64,000 bases of DNA, taken from Glutamicibacter sp. MNS18. GTDB taxonomy: Bacteria; Actinomycetota; Actinomycetes; Actinomycetales; Micrococcaceae. Made by a program: the position numbers and the translations under genes. Positions 43,272 through 52,189 of the stretch are shown here, piece by piece (positions within the stretch are counted from its first letter, which is position 1; each line of letters opens with the position of its first letter). Below the pieces are notes generated by a model. It did no database searches. It was given only the letters and a program-made list of their open reading frames with translations, and had not been told where the DNA came from. The DNA lies in assembly GCF_026107515.2 (NCBI RefSeq), contig NZ_JAPCHW010000001.1:62001-126000 (forward strand), in the 5' to 3' direction.

Positions 43272-45095
43272 CTAGACCAACGAGTCGCGCCAGGCCTTGT
43301 GCAGCGAGGCGAAACGGCCCTCGGAAGCTATCAGCTCCTCGGGGCTGCCGTCTTCCACGATCTTCCCGTCATGGACCACCAGCACCCGGTCCGCGATCCG
43401 GACGGTGGACAGCCGGTGCGCGATAATCAGCGCGGTCCGGTTGCCCAAGAGCTTCTGCAGCCCGGCCTGCACCGCACGTTCCGAGGGAATGTCCAGTGAA
43501 CTGGTGGCCTCGTCCAGGATCAGCACGGCCGGATCGGCCAGGAAGGCCCGGGCGAAGGAGATCAGCTGGCGTTGGCCGGCCGAAACCCGGCCGCCACGCT
43601 TGTTCACATCGGTGTCGTAGCCTTCGGGCAGTTTCAGGATGAACTCGTGGGCTCCCACGGCCCGGGCTGCCGCCTCGATGTCCTCGTCACTGGCCCCGGG
43701 TCGGCCCAAGGCGATGTTCTCGGCCACCGAACCGGAGAAAAGGAACGCCTCCTGGGTCACCATCACCACGTGGCGGCGCAACTCGGTGTTGGCCAGCTGG
43801 TTTACCGGGACCGAATCCAGGGTGAGCGAACCCTCACGCAGGTCGTAGAAGCGGGCGATGAGCTTGGCCAGGGTGGATTTACCGGCACCGGTCTGGCCGA
43901 CCACCGCCACGGTTTGTCCTGCCGGGATATCCAGGTTGAACTTGTCCATGACCACCGGCCCGTTGCCGTAGCCGAAGACGGCATCGGTGAACTCGATATG
44001 CCCGGCGACCTTTTCGATGCTTCGCGGCTGCCGGGGTTCACGCAGGCTCGGTTCCTCGGCCAACAGCCCGGAGATCTTCTCCAGGGCCGCGGTGGCGGAC
44101 TGCAATGAGGAATAGAACATCGCAATGCCTTCCATCGGCTGGAAGACCCGCTTGGAGGCCAGCAGCAGGGCCACCAGCACACCCACGGCCAGGGTGCCAT
44201 CAAGTATCCGGAACCCGCCGTAGGCCAGCACCGTGGCTACCGTGAGGTTGCCGATCAACATCAGGCCCGGCTGCAGGATGCCGTTGAGGTTCAATGCCTT
44301 GACGGTATTGTCGCGGTAGTCCTCCGCCACGGTGGTGTAGGAACGGTCGTTGGCCGCCTCGCGGCGGAAGGCCTTGACCGCACGCATCCCGGTCATGGTT
44401 TCCACGAAACTGGAGATCACCTTGGCGGAGACCACCCGGGATTCGCGGTACAGCACCTCCGAGCGCGACTGGTACCAGCGGAAGATCAGGATCACCGGGA
44501 TGAAAGCGGCGCACACCACCAGGCCACTGCGCCAATCCAAGAGGAAGATCGTGGCCAGGGTGAACACCACGAAGACCACGGCCGAGGCCAGTTCGCTGAT
44601 GCCCTGGTCGAGCAGTTCGCGCAGCGTCTCCAGATCCGAGGTCTGCCGCGAGATGATCCGTCCAGAGGTGTAGTTCTCGTGGAATTCCAGGCTCAGCCGC
44701 TGGGTATGCCGGAACACCTGCTGGCGCAGGTCAAGGAGCATGGCCTGGGAGATCCGGGCAGCGGTACGGATATACCAGCCCAGCAGGATGCCACCGAGAA
44801 CGGCGCAGACGATGTAGCCGATCCCCACGACCCCGAGTGCACCCCAGTTGCCTTCGCGCACCTGGGGCAGGCTGCTGTCGATCGCGAAGGCGATGATCAC
44901 CGGCAGCGCCACCCGTGCCGCGTTCGATGCCAGCACCAACGCGACGGTCAGCGCCAGGGTCTTCTTCTGGGGTCCTGCCAATGCGGCCAGCAGCTGGAAG
45001 GAGCGCCGGCGCACCGCGGTGCGTTCGACACCGGAGAGGGTGATCGCATCCTCGTTGGCTACCCCGTGGTGAACCGATGCAGTGGATTTCTTCAT
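43272..45095 (-). CDS. ABC exporter half-transporter (canonical Walker B subunit)
   Basis: 607 residues: six-helix exporter membrane domain (about 35-330), then an ATPase domain with Walker A GQTGAGKST (Lys near 405) and Walker B VLILDEATSSLD (catalytic Glu near 527). The signature is VSAGQ in place of LSGGQ near 503. H-loop LIIAHRLSTV is intact. The altered signature together with the Asp-bearing partner gene indicates an asymmetric heterodimer of TM287/288 or BmrCD type. It overlaps the partner gene by four bases. Substrate unknown. Confidence 0.9.
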   Translation of the reverse strand: MKKSTASVHHGVANEDAITLSGVERTAVRRRSFQLLAALAGPQKKTLALTVALVLASNAARVALPVIIAFAIDSSLPQVREGNWGALGVVGIGYIVCAVLGGILLGWYIRTAARISQAMLLDLRQQVFRHTQRLSLEFHENYTSGRIISRQTSDLETLRELLDQGISELASAVVFVVFTLATIFLLDWRSGLVVCAAFIPVILIFRWYQSRSEVLYRESRVVSAKVISSFVETMTGMRAVKAFRREAANDRSYTTVAEDYRDNTVKALNLNGILQPGLMLIGNLTVATVLAYGGFRILDGTLAVGVLVALLLASKRVFQPMEGIAMFYSSLQSATAALEKISGLLAEEPSLREPRQPRSIEKVAGHIEFTDAVFGYGNGPVVMDKFNLDIPAGQTVAVVGQTGAGKSTLAKLIARFYDLREGSLTLDSVPVNQLANTELRRHVVMVTQEAFLFSGSVAENIALGRPGASDEDIEAAARAVGAHEFILKLPEGYDTDVNKRGGRVSAGQRQLISFARAFLADPAVLILDEATSSLDIPSERAVQAGLQKLLGNRTALIIAHRLSTVRIADRVLVVHDGKIVEDGSPEELIASEGRFASLHKAWRDSLV

Positions 45096-46918
45096 GGCCG
45101 GATCTCCGCATCCATTTCAGCGTCCTCGTCCTCCAGGGACGCGATGACATATCGGTAGTGCTCACTGGTGGCCAACAGGTCCGAATGCCGTCCCACGGAT
45201 TCGATCCGTCCATCACGCATCAGGGCCACCCGGTCGGCCAGCATCACCGTCGAGGGACGGTGGGCCACCACCAGGGTTGTGGTGCCTTCCAGCACGGTGC
45301 GCAGTTTCGCGGTGACAGCCTCCTCGGTACGCACATCCAGTGCGGAGAGCGGGTCATCCATGATCAGGATGCGCGGCTGGGCGGCGATAGCACGGGCCAA
45401 AGCCAGCCGTTGGCGTTGGCCACCGGACAGCGAGAGCCCTTCCTCGCCGATCAGCGTGTCCACCCCATCGGGCAGCTCGTGGGCGAACTGCGCCTGGGCA
45501 ACATCCAGGGCCGATTCCAGCAGGGCATCACGCCTGCCCTGGTCCAGTTCCTCATCCGCACCGAGCAGCACGTTGTCGCGTACCGAGGTGGAGAACAAGG
45601 TGGTGTCCTCAAAGGCCACCGCCATGGCGGTGCGCAGCGCCTCCAGATCCCATTCGCGCACATCCAGGCCGTCAACCAGTACCGAGCCGCCATTGACATC
45701 GTGCAGCCGCGGGATCAGGTTCAACAGGGTGGACTTGCCGCAACCGGTCATCCCCACCAGGGCCATGGTTTCGCCTGGACGCAGGCTGAGGTTGATATCG
45801 GCCAGGACCGGGCGGGCATTGCCGGTCTCATCGGGGTAGGTGAAACGCACATGACGCAGCTCCACGGTTCCTGCCGGGCCCGGCGGGGTTCCAGGGTTCT
45901 GTGGGCTGGTGAGATGGTTCTTCGCGTCCATCACCTCGAAGTGGCGATCCAGGGCGGTCTTGGTGGTCAGGGTCATGCCCAGCAGCATGCCCATGCCTTC
46001 CACGGGACGGGCCAAAACCGCTGCGGTGGCGAAATACGCCACCAGTGAGCCGACGGTCAGTGAACCGTTGGCGCAAAGCGCCAGACCCAGGACCAGCCCC
46101 ATGCCCAGGAAGGTCTCGGGAACGGCCACCACGGTGGTCAGGAACCCGGAGAGGGTGCGTGCCTTGGACAGCTCGGTGGTGCGCAGGGCCTCGGCCTGGT
46201 TCTTGAAGCCCTCGTACACGTGCGGGCCACGGCCGAAGGCCTTGATGACACGGATACCGTGGACCGATTCCTCCACCGCCGTGGCCAGGTCGCCGGCCTG
46301 GTCCTGGCTCAGGCGGCTGACCGCACGGAAGTTGTTGCGGAACTTGAAGGCACGGAAGCTGATCGGGATGGCACCGATCAGGTAGAGCAGGGCCAGCCAA
46401 GGACTGTGGTAGACCATCAGGCCGATTCCCACGACCACGGTGACCGTATCGACCACCAGCATCATGGCCCCAAAGGCCAGCCAGCGACGCAACAGCGAGA
46501 GGTCCGACATGGAGCGGGACAGCAGTTGGCCAGACCCCCAGCGTTCGTGGAAGGCCATGGGAAGATGCTGCAAATGGGTGTAGAAACGGATGCGCATCTG
46601 GGTTTCGAGCCGCGCGGCCGGGGCCAGTACGAACTGCCGGCGCAGGAAGAAGAGCAATGCCTCAAGGAAGCCAAGTGCGGTCAGAATGCCGGCGGCCATC
46701 CAGACTTGCGTGCTGGCGCCGTCCCGGGCGATGACGGTGTTGACCAGCCAGGACAGCACTTGGGGGATGGCCAGGGCGACCAGGCCGGCGCTGAGGGCGC
46801 AGAGGAAGCCGACCAACAACCGGGGGAGGATCGGCCGGACGAAGGGCCCTAGTCGCCGCAGGGTGGTTCTGAGTGAGGTGTCCGGGGCTGTGCCCCTCAT
46901 GCTTTTCATTGCCGGCAC
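45092..46918 (-). CDS. ABC exporter half-transporter (degenerate Walker B subunit)
   Basis: 608 residues: six-helix membrane domain (about 25-330), then an ATPase with Walker A GMTGCGKST (Lys near 394), canonical LSGGQRQRLALARA, and ILIMDDPLSALD, where Asp (about 521) replaces the catalytic Glu. H-loop VVAHRPSTV is intact. In TM287-like subunits the same Glu-to-Asp change marks the non-hydrolysing site. First gene of the pair. Start choice is uncertain: GTG 46918, ATG 46909 or ATG 46900 are all in frame without a strong SD. Confidence 0.9.
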   Translation of the reverse strand: MPAMKSMRGTAPDTSLRTTLRRLGPFVRPILPRLLVGFLCALSAGLVALAIPQVLSWLVNTVIARDGASTQVWMAAGILTALGFLEALLFFLRRQFVLAPAARLETQMRIRFYTHLQHLPMAFHERWGSGQLLSRSMSDLSLLRRWLAFGAMMLVVDTVTVVVGIGLMVYHSPWLALLYLIGAIPISFRAFKFRNNFRAVSRLSQDQAGDLATAVEESVHGIRVIKAFGRGPHVYEGFKNQAEALRTTELSKARTLSGFLTTVVAVPETFLGMGLVLGLALCANGSLTVGSLVAYFATAAVLARPVEGMGMLLGMTLTTKTALDRHFEVMDAKNHLTSPQNPGTPPGPAGTVELRHVRFTYPDETGNARPVLADINLSLRPGETMALVGMTGCGKSTLLNLIPRLHDVNGGSVLVDGLDVREWDLEALRTAMAVAFEDTTLFSTSVRDNVLLGADEELDQGRRDALLESALDVAQAQFAHELPDGVDTLIGEEGLSLSGGQRQRLALARAIAAQPRILIMDDPLSALDVRTEEAVTAKLRTVLEGTTTLVVAHRPSTVMLADRVALMRDGRIESVGRHSDLLATSEHYRYVIASLEDEDAEMDAEIRP

Positions 46919-47043
46919 GGTGATTCCAACCTCGTGATTCTCCCCAAATGCTGATGTGACCTCACTATAGGGTAGCGGAGTGGTTGACTAATATCAATCA
47001 TTCGGGGTGTGGCTGGCGATCCCGGTGCACCGGCCCGGCCGAT

Positions 47044-47081
47044 GCCAAAGGCCGGCACCGCGAACAGTGCCGGCCTTTGGC
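47044..47081 (-). terminator. Hairpin terminator of the metallophosphoesterase gene
   Basis: 15-bp perfect stem (47044-47058 with 47067-47081) and an 8-nt loop, between the metallophosphoesterase stop and the ABC exporter promoter region. Confidence 0.8.
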
Positions 47082-47111
47082 GTTGGAGCAGGTGGACGCT
47101 GTGCTCCGGGA

Positions 47112-48068
47112 TTATTCGTCCTTGGCGGTGAGGGTCACCAGGATGGCTTCGGGCCGGCAGGCAATACGAATCGGGACGAAACGGGAATTGCCGATCCCGG
47201 CCGAGACGTTCAGCGGAACGCTGCGTCCATCCAGTTCCCAATTGGTCAGGCCGCTGGCCCGCCAGGTGGGCAGGTCGCAGTTGGTGACCAGGGCACCGTA
47301 TCCAGGGATGCATACCTGTCCGCCGTGGGTGTGGCCGGCAAAGATGACATCCGCCCCGGTCCGGGTGAATTCATCGAGTACCCGCTGGTAGGGGGCATGG
47401 GCCAGCGCGATCTTGACATGGGGTGAGCGCAACGCGCTGGCCGAGCCCGAAGGCCAGCCGGCGAAGCTGTCGCGATCGATATGCGCGTCATCCACCCCGC
47501 TCAGATCGAGCCTGATGCCTTTAAGCGGAACGGACAGGTTGCGGTTGGTCATGTTGACCCAGCCGGCTGCACCGAAGGCCTGGTGCATCTGCTCATGGGG
47601 GAGTGCATTACGTGGGGAATTGCGTGGCGTGGAGCGGTTCCTTTGCAGGTAGCGCAAAGGGTTCTTCAGCTGTGGCGCGAAGTAGCAGTTGGATCCGGGA
47701 ACAAAAGCCCCGGGGTAGGCCATGAGCGGTTCAAGGGCCTCGACCAAGGCGGGAACGCCTCGGGGGTGGCTGAGGTTGTCTCCGGTGTTGATGACGAAAT
47801 CCGGTTGCAGGGCCGCGAGCCCCTGCAGCCAACGGCGTTTGAGCTGCTGGCCGGGGACCATATGGATATCCGACAGGTGCAGGATGCGGATGTCATCCGC
47901 ACCAGCGGGCAACAGCGGCAGGGTTTCACGGCGTAGCGTGAACTTCTGCGTCTCGTACATGCCGTAGCCGATCATGGCGGTGCCCAGCGCCAAGGCTGAA
48001 CCGGCCAACAGTGCGGTGTTGCGGGCAGTCTTGGCCAGGGCCTGGGAGAAATCGCTGTGTGATGCCAT
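47112..48068 (-). CDS. Metallophosphoesterase, membrane anchored
   Basis: About 318 residues of the calcineurin-like YkuE/YaeI type. An N-terminal hydrophobic segment (NTALLAGSALALGTAMIGYGMY) serves as anchor. Metal-binding motifs follow in order: HLSDIHMVPGQ, NTGDNLSHP, a GSN block, then HAPYQRVL and GHTHGGQVCIPG. All ligand motifs are intact. It probably hydrolyses a phosphoester at the membrane surface; the substrate is unknown. ATG 48068 is chosen; an in-frame TTG at 48113 would add 15 residues. It lies downstream of the PBP gene, as in the mycobacterial ponA2 region. Confidence 0.88.
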   Translation of the reverse strand: MASHSDFSQALAKTARNTALLAGSALALGTAMIGYGMYETQKFTLRRETLPLLPAGADDIRILHLSDIHMVPGQQLKRRWLQGLAALQPDFVINTGDNLSHPRGVPALVEALEPLMAYPGAFVPGSNCYFAPQLKNPLRYLQRNRSTPRNSPRNALPHEQMHQAFGAAGWVNMTNRNLSVPLKGIRLDLSGVDDAHIDRDSFAGWPSGSASALRSPHVKIALAHAPYQRVLDEFTRTGADVIFAGHTHGGQVCIPGYGALVTNCDLPTWRASGLTNWELDGRSVPLNVSAGIGNSRFVPIRIACRPEAILVTLTAKDE

Positions 48069-48139
48069 AAGGGGACCGTCAACGTCCTTTCGACGCAGAA
48101 GCGTGTCAATCAAAATTCCGATGCCGCCGGATACACGAG

Positions 48140-48169
48140 GGCCGTGGCCACCAGCTGGTGACCACGGCC
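48140..48169 (-). terminator. Hairpin after the PBP gene
   Basis: 14-bp stem with one mismatch (48140-48153 with 48156-48169), just after the PBP stop in the minus direction. Confidence 0.65.
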
Positions 48170-48175
48170 TTCAGT

Positions 48176-50467
48176 TTAGTCTTCGTCCTCGTCCGACGGC
48201 GAACCCTGCTGGTCAGCCTCCGGTCGTTCGGAGCTGTTCCCACCGGAATCGTTGTCCGATTCCTGGGGGTTGGCCGACGCGCTCGGAGAGCTGGACGGCG
48301 ATGAGTCATCCGAATCGTCGGATTCCTGCGGCTTTGGCGACGGCTTGGGCTTCGGAGCCGAACGCGCATTGCCGAACGACTCGCGTTCGTAGTTGCCGGC
48401 GACCTGGGACATGTAGTTGGTCCACAGCGGTGCGGCGAACGTGGCCGAGTCCACCCAGCCGTAGCGTTGGCCATTGACGGTGGTATTCCGGACATCAAGG
48501 CCCTGGTCCTTGTGGCGGCCGACCCATGCGGCGGTGGACATGCCCGTGGTGTAGCCAACGAACCACGTCGAGGTTGCCTTGTTGTTGGTACCGGTCTTAC
48601 CCGCGATCGGTCCGGGAACCCGGCCCTTGGAAACACGTTGGGTGGCGATCTTCTGCAGGGTACCGTTCATGTCGGCAACGATCTGTTCATCGATGACCTG
48701 TTCGCAGGACTCGCCCTTGACCTTGTATTCGGTGCCGTCCGCATCGGTGACCGATGTCAGGGCCCGAGGCTCGCAGTATTTTCCCTTGTTGGCGAATGCC
48801 GCAAAGGCCGCTGCCTGGGACAGCGGGGTGATCTGGCCCGAACCACCGATCACGAACGAAGGATACTGTGGGGAAATCGGGCGGGGCTCGTAGACTGTCT
48901 CCCCGTCCTCATTCTTGTATGGCTCGTGGTTCAAAACTCCGAGCTTGGTCAGGTAATCGGTGATGGTGCACAGATCCACCTGCGATGCTTCGCGAATTGT
49001 GGCGGAGTTTACCGACCAGTACAGGCCATCGGCCACGGTCATCGAGTTGGGGTATTTGACCGCATTTTGCGGTGTCCAAGGAGAGCCGACTCGAGTGGAG
49101 CCGCCGGGCAGACACGAGGCTTTCCAGTTATAGCTGGTGCTGTACGCGCGCAGGCTAGTATCTACCTTGTCCCACATGTTGTGGCCCTCGTGCAGCCACG
49201 CCAGTGTGGTGTACGGCTTCAGGGTGGATCCGCCCTGGAAGCCGCCGGAACCGCCCAAGGCACGGGATACCGAGAAATTAAACTCGGAGTTCTCATCAGA
49301 CACTTCGGGGTTGTAATACTTGTTCTGCGCCATGGCCAGGATGTTGCCCGTGCCCGGTTCCACCGAGACGATGGCGGTACCCAAGTTGGAGTCATCACTC
49401 GGATCGACCATCTTGCGGGCTTCCTTGGCAGCGACCTTCTGTGCGCTGGAATCCAGGGTGGTCTTAATGGTCAGGCCGCCACGGTACAGCAAGTTGGTGC
49501 GGTCTTCCTTGGTCTTGCCGAAGGCCTCATCGCTGGTGATCAGACGGGACACGTAGTCGCAGAAATGACCGCTGTCCCCGGCCGCGATACAACCGGACTG
49601 GGCCACGCTCGGATCGGTTTCAAGGTCCGAGGCCACGGCCTCGTCGTATTCCTCGCGGGTGATGGCCCCGGCGCGCAGCATATTGCCCAGCACCTTATCG
49701 CGACGATCCTTGGAACGCTCGGGGTTGGTGAGCGGGTTGTACACATTCGGCAGCTGCACCATGCCGGCCAGCATGGCCGACTGCTGCAGGTTGAGGTCCT
49801 TGGCATCAACGGAGTAGAAGCGCTGCGCGGCAGCCTGCACGCCATACTCACGGCCCGAGAAGAGCACCAGGTTCAGGTAGCCTTCCAGGATCTCGTCCTT
49901 GGTCATCTCATTTTCGATAGCCACCGAATAGCGGATCTCGCGGATCTTGTCCGCGTAGTCCTTGTTACCGGGAACCGTGCTGTCCTCCGAGCCGGTCAGT
50001 TCCTGGTTGTTGATCAGCAGATTGTTCACATACTGCTGGGTCAACGTGGAAGCACCCTGACGGGAGGTCGAGGTGATATTTGACATAGCGGCACGGGCGA
50101 TGCCGCGCGGGTCGACACCGCTGTGCTCGTAGAAGCGCTCATCTTCCACCGACACGATCGCCTTGCGCATGTACGGGGAGATGTCCTCAAGTTTCACCGG
50201 ATCGCGGTTCTGCTCATAGAACGTCGCAATGACCTTTCCCTTGCTATCCAGCACCGTGGAAGGCTGCGGGATCGGGAGCTTGTCAAAGGACGCAGGGAGC
50301 GCGTTGAGGATGTTGTTTCCAGTGGTCATACCGGATTTAGCCATCGCTGCGACGGGGATGAGCATCCCTGCTGCGAGCACACCACACAAGGCACTGATTC
50401 CGAGGAATGCAACGATTTTGCCAAGGGTGGTAGCTGTATCAAAAAAGGGGGACTTCTTAGCTGCCAT
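48176..50467 (-). CDS. Class A penicillin-binding protein (PonA2-like)
   Basis: 763-residue bifunctional peptidoglycan synthase. One N-terminal membrane helix (IVAFLGISALCGVLAAGMLIPVAAMA) leads to a GT51 transglycosylase domain with VEDERFYEHSGVDPRGIARA and GASTLTQQYVNNLL. The transpeptidase domain carries the active site GGSTLKP (Ser near 413), SVNSAT (SxN) and AGKTGTNN (KTG). The last about 80 residues are a low-complexity Pro/Ser/Asp/Glu tail. No PASTA domain is present, unlike mycobacterial PonA2. An upstream open frame exists, but ATG 50467 starts the protein just before the helix. TAAACT ends 7 bases upstream. Confidence 0.93.
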   Translation of the reverse strand: MAAKKSPFFDTATTLGKIVAFLGISALCGVLAAGMLIPVAAMAKSGMTTGNNILNALPASFDKLPIPQPSTVLDSKGKVIATFYEQNRDPVKLEDISPYMRKAIVSVEDERFYEHSGVDPRGIARAAMSNITSTSRQGASTLTQQYVNNLLINNQELTGSEDSTVPGNKDYADKIREIRYSVAIENEMTKDEILEGYLNLVLFSGREYGVQAAAQRFYSVDAKDLNLQQSAMLAGMVQLPNVYNPLTNPERSKDRRDKVLGNMLRAGAITREEYDEAVASDLETDPSVAQSGCIAAGDSGHFCDYVSRLITSDEAFGKTKEDRTNLLYRGGLTIKTTLDSSAQKVAAKEARKMVDPSDDSNLGTAIVSVEPGTGNILAMAQNKYYNPEVSDENSEFNFSVSRALGGSGGFQGGSTLKPYTTLAWLHEGHNMWDKVDTSLRAYSTSYNWKASCLPGGSTRVGSPWTPQNAVKYPNSMTVADGLYWSVNSATIREASQVDLCTITDYLTKLGVLNHEPYKNEDGETVYEPRPISPQYPSFVIGGSGQITPLSQAAAFAAFANKGKYCEPRALTSVTDADGTEYKVKGESCEQVIDEQIVADMNGTLQKIATQRVSKGRVPGPIAGKTGTNNKATSTWFVGYTTGMSTAAWVGRHKDQGLDVRNTTVNGQRYGWVDSATFAAPLWTNYMSQVAGNYERESFGNARSAPKPKPSPKPQESDDSDDSSPSSSPSASANPQESDNDSGGNSSERPEADQQGSPSDEDED

Positions 50468-50474
50468 GCCTACT

Positions 50475-50480
50475 AGTTTA
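50475..50480 (-). promoter_or_regulatory. -10 hexamer of the PBP gene, leaderless candidate
   Basis: TAAACT on the minus strand, 7 bases before ATG 50467; it faces the divergent -10 at 50492-50497. Confidence 0.55.
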
Positions 50481-50491
50481 CAAGGACGCGA

Positions 50492-50497
50492 TAACGT
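50492..50497 (+). promoter_or_regulatory. -10 hexamer of the DUF4177 gene, leaderless candidate
   Basis: TAACGT ends 7 bases before ATG 50505; no SD. Only 37 bases separate the divergent start codons. Confidence 0.5.
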
Positions 50498-50504
50498 ATC
50501 GAGT

Positions 50505-50660
50505 ATGACTAAATGGGAGTACGCAACATTGCCACTTGTTATCCATGCGACCAAGCAGATTCTGGACCAGTGGGGAGATGACGGCTGGGAGCTGGTCGCC
50601 GTCGTTCCCGGCCCGAACGGGACCTCGCCAGTCGCCTACCTCAAGCGCCCGAAGGGCTAA
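50505..50660 (+). CDS. DUF4177 domain small protein
   Basis: 51-residue protein MTKWEYATLPLVIH..., with ILDQWGDDGWELVAVVPGPNG, the core pattern of DUF4177 proteins. It is soluble, of unknown function, and short enough to be missed by length filters. It lies 21 bases before ridA and is divergent from the PBP gene, an arrangement seen in many actinobacteria. Confidence 0.85.
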   Translation: MTKWEYATLPLVIHATKQILDQWGDDGWELVAVVPGPNGTSPVAYLKRPKG

Positions 50661-50681
50661 CTGATTAAGGAGCAAAACCCC

Positions 50682-51158
50682 ATGCAAGAAGCGAATTCTT
50701 CGCGTGTTGAAGCCCGCCTGAGCGAGCTGGGCTTCACCCTGCCACAGGTGGCCAAGCCGGTGGCGGCCTATCTGCCGGCGATCACCACCGGGAACTACGT
50801 CTACACCTCGGGGCAGCTACCGCTAATTCAGGGTGAACTCACAGCTGTCGGAAAGGTTGGCGCCGAGGTGTCCGCCGAGGATGCGGCCAAGCAGGCGCAG
50901 GTGTGTGCACTGAACGCATTGGCGGCGATCAAGGCCGAAATCGGTGATCTGGACCGGATCAAGCGGATCGTCAAGGTCGTCGGATTCGTATCCTCGGACC
51001 CGGCCTTCACCGGTCAGCCTGCCGTGATCAACGGTGCCTCGGAATTCTTCGGCGAGGTTCTTGGCGATGCCGGGCTGCACGCCCGCTCCGCCGTGGGGGT
51101 CGCCTCGCTTCCGCTGAACGCACCGGTTGAGGTCGAGGTTATCGCCGAGTTTGAGTAA
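50682..51158 (+). CDS. RidA family protein (enamine/imine deaminase)
   Basis: 158-residue YjgF/RidA-like protein, probably hydrolysing reactive enamines from PLP enzymes or a paralogue of related function. AYLPAITTGNYVYTSGQLPLIQG and GDLDRIKRIVKVVGFVSSDPAFTGQPAVINGASEFFGEVLGDAGLHARSAVGVASLPLNAPVEVEVIAEF are the family pattern; the substrate arginine is in HARSAVGV. It has an N-terminal extension of about 30 residues with VEARLSELGFTLP, as in the Rv3678c-like group. AAGGAGC precedes the ATG. A strong hairpin follows. Confidence 0.92.
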   Translation: MQEANSSRVEARLSELGFTLPQVAKPVAAYLPAITTGNYVYTSGQLPLIQGELTAVGKVGAEVSAEDAAKQAQVCALNALAAIKAEIGDLDRIKRIVKVVGFVSSDPAFTGQPAVINGASEFFGEVLGDAGLHARSAVGVASLPLNAPVEVEVIAEFE

Positions 51159-51174
51159 CCGGTTTCCCACGCGT

Positions 51175-51216
51175 GATGGACGGGTGGGCGGAAAGCTTTC
51201 CGCACACCCGTCCATC
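51175..51216 (+). terminator. Hairpin between ridA and the NUDIX gene
   Basis: 20-bp stem with one G.A mismatch (51175-51194 with 51197-51216) and a 2-nt loop, so the real loop must be larger. It ends 4 bases before the chosen NUDIX start. Confidence 0.7.
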
Positions 51217-51219
51217 GGC

Positions 51220-52119
51220 GTGCACCGGCGGGTCTTTGAACTACCACCGGCTCAGGTTTCCGCGGCCGAGAATTGGGTGGCCTTCGGTAGCAGGGACCCG
51301 CGCAGCGCCATGCGTGCCGCCTCGGTGTGCCTGGTGCGTGAGGACGCCGCCGGAGTGCAGACCTATCTTGGCTACCGGCCGGGAGACTCGCCCCTGGGCA
51401 GCGTCGCCTTCCCCGGGGGAAGCATGGAACACGAGGACGGCACCGACGTGCGCTGGTTCGGCCCGTCGCTGCGGGTGTGGGCCCGAAAACTGGGCATCCT
51501 GGACCAGAAAATGGTCCGCTCCTACATTATTTGCGCGATTCGCGAGCTTTTTGAGGAAACCGGAATCCTGTTGGCCGGTACCGACGAACAATCCGTGGCC
51601 GAAATCAACGACGACCAGGAATGGATGTCGATGCGCGAGTCGATCGCCGGCCAGGATATCGGATTCAGCACCTTCCTGGCCCGTCGTGGTCTGGGCGTGC
51701 GCACCGACCTCTTGCGGCCCATTGCCCATTGGCTCAGCCCCAACTTTGCGTTGCGCCGGTTCGACACCTGGTATTTCAGTGCCGCCGTGCCACAGGGCCA
51801 GCATGCCAGCCTGCTGCGATCCAAGGGGCGATGGGCGGCCTGGCTATCGGCACGCGAAGTGATCGGCAAGCGCCAGAGCCAATGGCTGGGCGAGTTGGTG
51901 GGGCAACATGACACCGTGGGCCTGCGGCTGAGCCAGATCACCACCCCGGCGGTGGAGCTGATCCTGGAACGGATGGCACAGGCCAACGGGGCAATCGCCT
52001 ACCTGTCCAGGGTACGTAACCTGGGCCTGCAGCACCCCAACCTGCTCGAACGCGACGGACGCTATCTGTTGGAAATCGTTTCCAGTGAGGACGACGCCGA
52101 CTTCACCCGGCGGCTATGA
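51220..52119 (+). CDS. NUDIX hydrolase family protein
   Basis: About 299 residues. The NUDIX region has VCLVREDAAGVQTYLGYRPGDSPLGSVAFPGGSMEHED and AIRELFEETGILLAG. The Nudix box is split by an insertion between the GG and REL..EE parts, as in the larger NUDT19/CoA-type group. The C-terminal half (HWLSPNFALRRFDTWYFSAAVPQGQ, then LGELVGQHDTVGLRLSQITTPAVELI) is common to this actinobacterial clade. The start is uncertain: GTG 51220 follows the hairpin without a clear SD, and ATG 51310 is shorter. Substrate unknown. Confidence 0.8.
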   Translation: MHRRVFELPPAQVSAAENWVAFGSRDPRSAMRAASVCLVREDAAGVQTYLGYRPGDSPLGSVAFPGGSMEHEDGTDVRWFGPSLRVWARKLGILDQKMVRSYIICAIRELFEETGILLAGTDEQSVAEINDDQEWMSMRESIAGQDIGFSTFLARRGLGVRTDLLRPIAHWLSPNFALRRFDTWYFSAAVPQGQHASLLRSKGRWAAWLSAREVIGKRQSQWLGELVGQHDTVGLRLSQITTPAVELILERMAQANGAIAYLSRVRNLGLQHPNLLERDGRYLLEIVSSEDDADFTRRL

Positions 52120-52136
52120 GGCAAGGTGCCAGAGAA

Positions 52137-52178
52137 AACAAGGGACCCGGTCACCGCACGGTGACCGGGTCCCTTGTT
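52137..52178. terminator. Bidirectional hairpin terminator, NUDIX / crp
   Basis: 19-bp perfect stem (52137-52155 with 52160-52178) and a GCAC loop, between convergent genes. Confidence 0.88.
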
Positions 52179-52189
52179 CTCGTGGGGTA

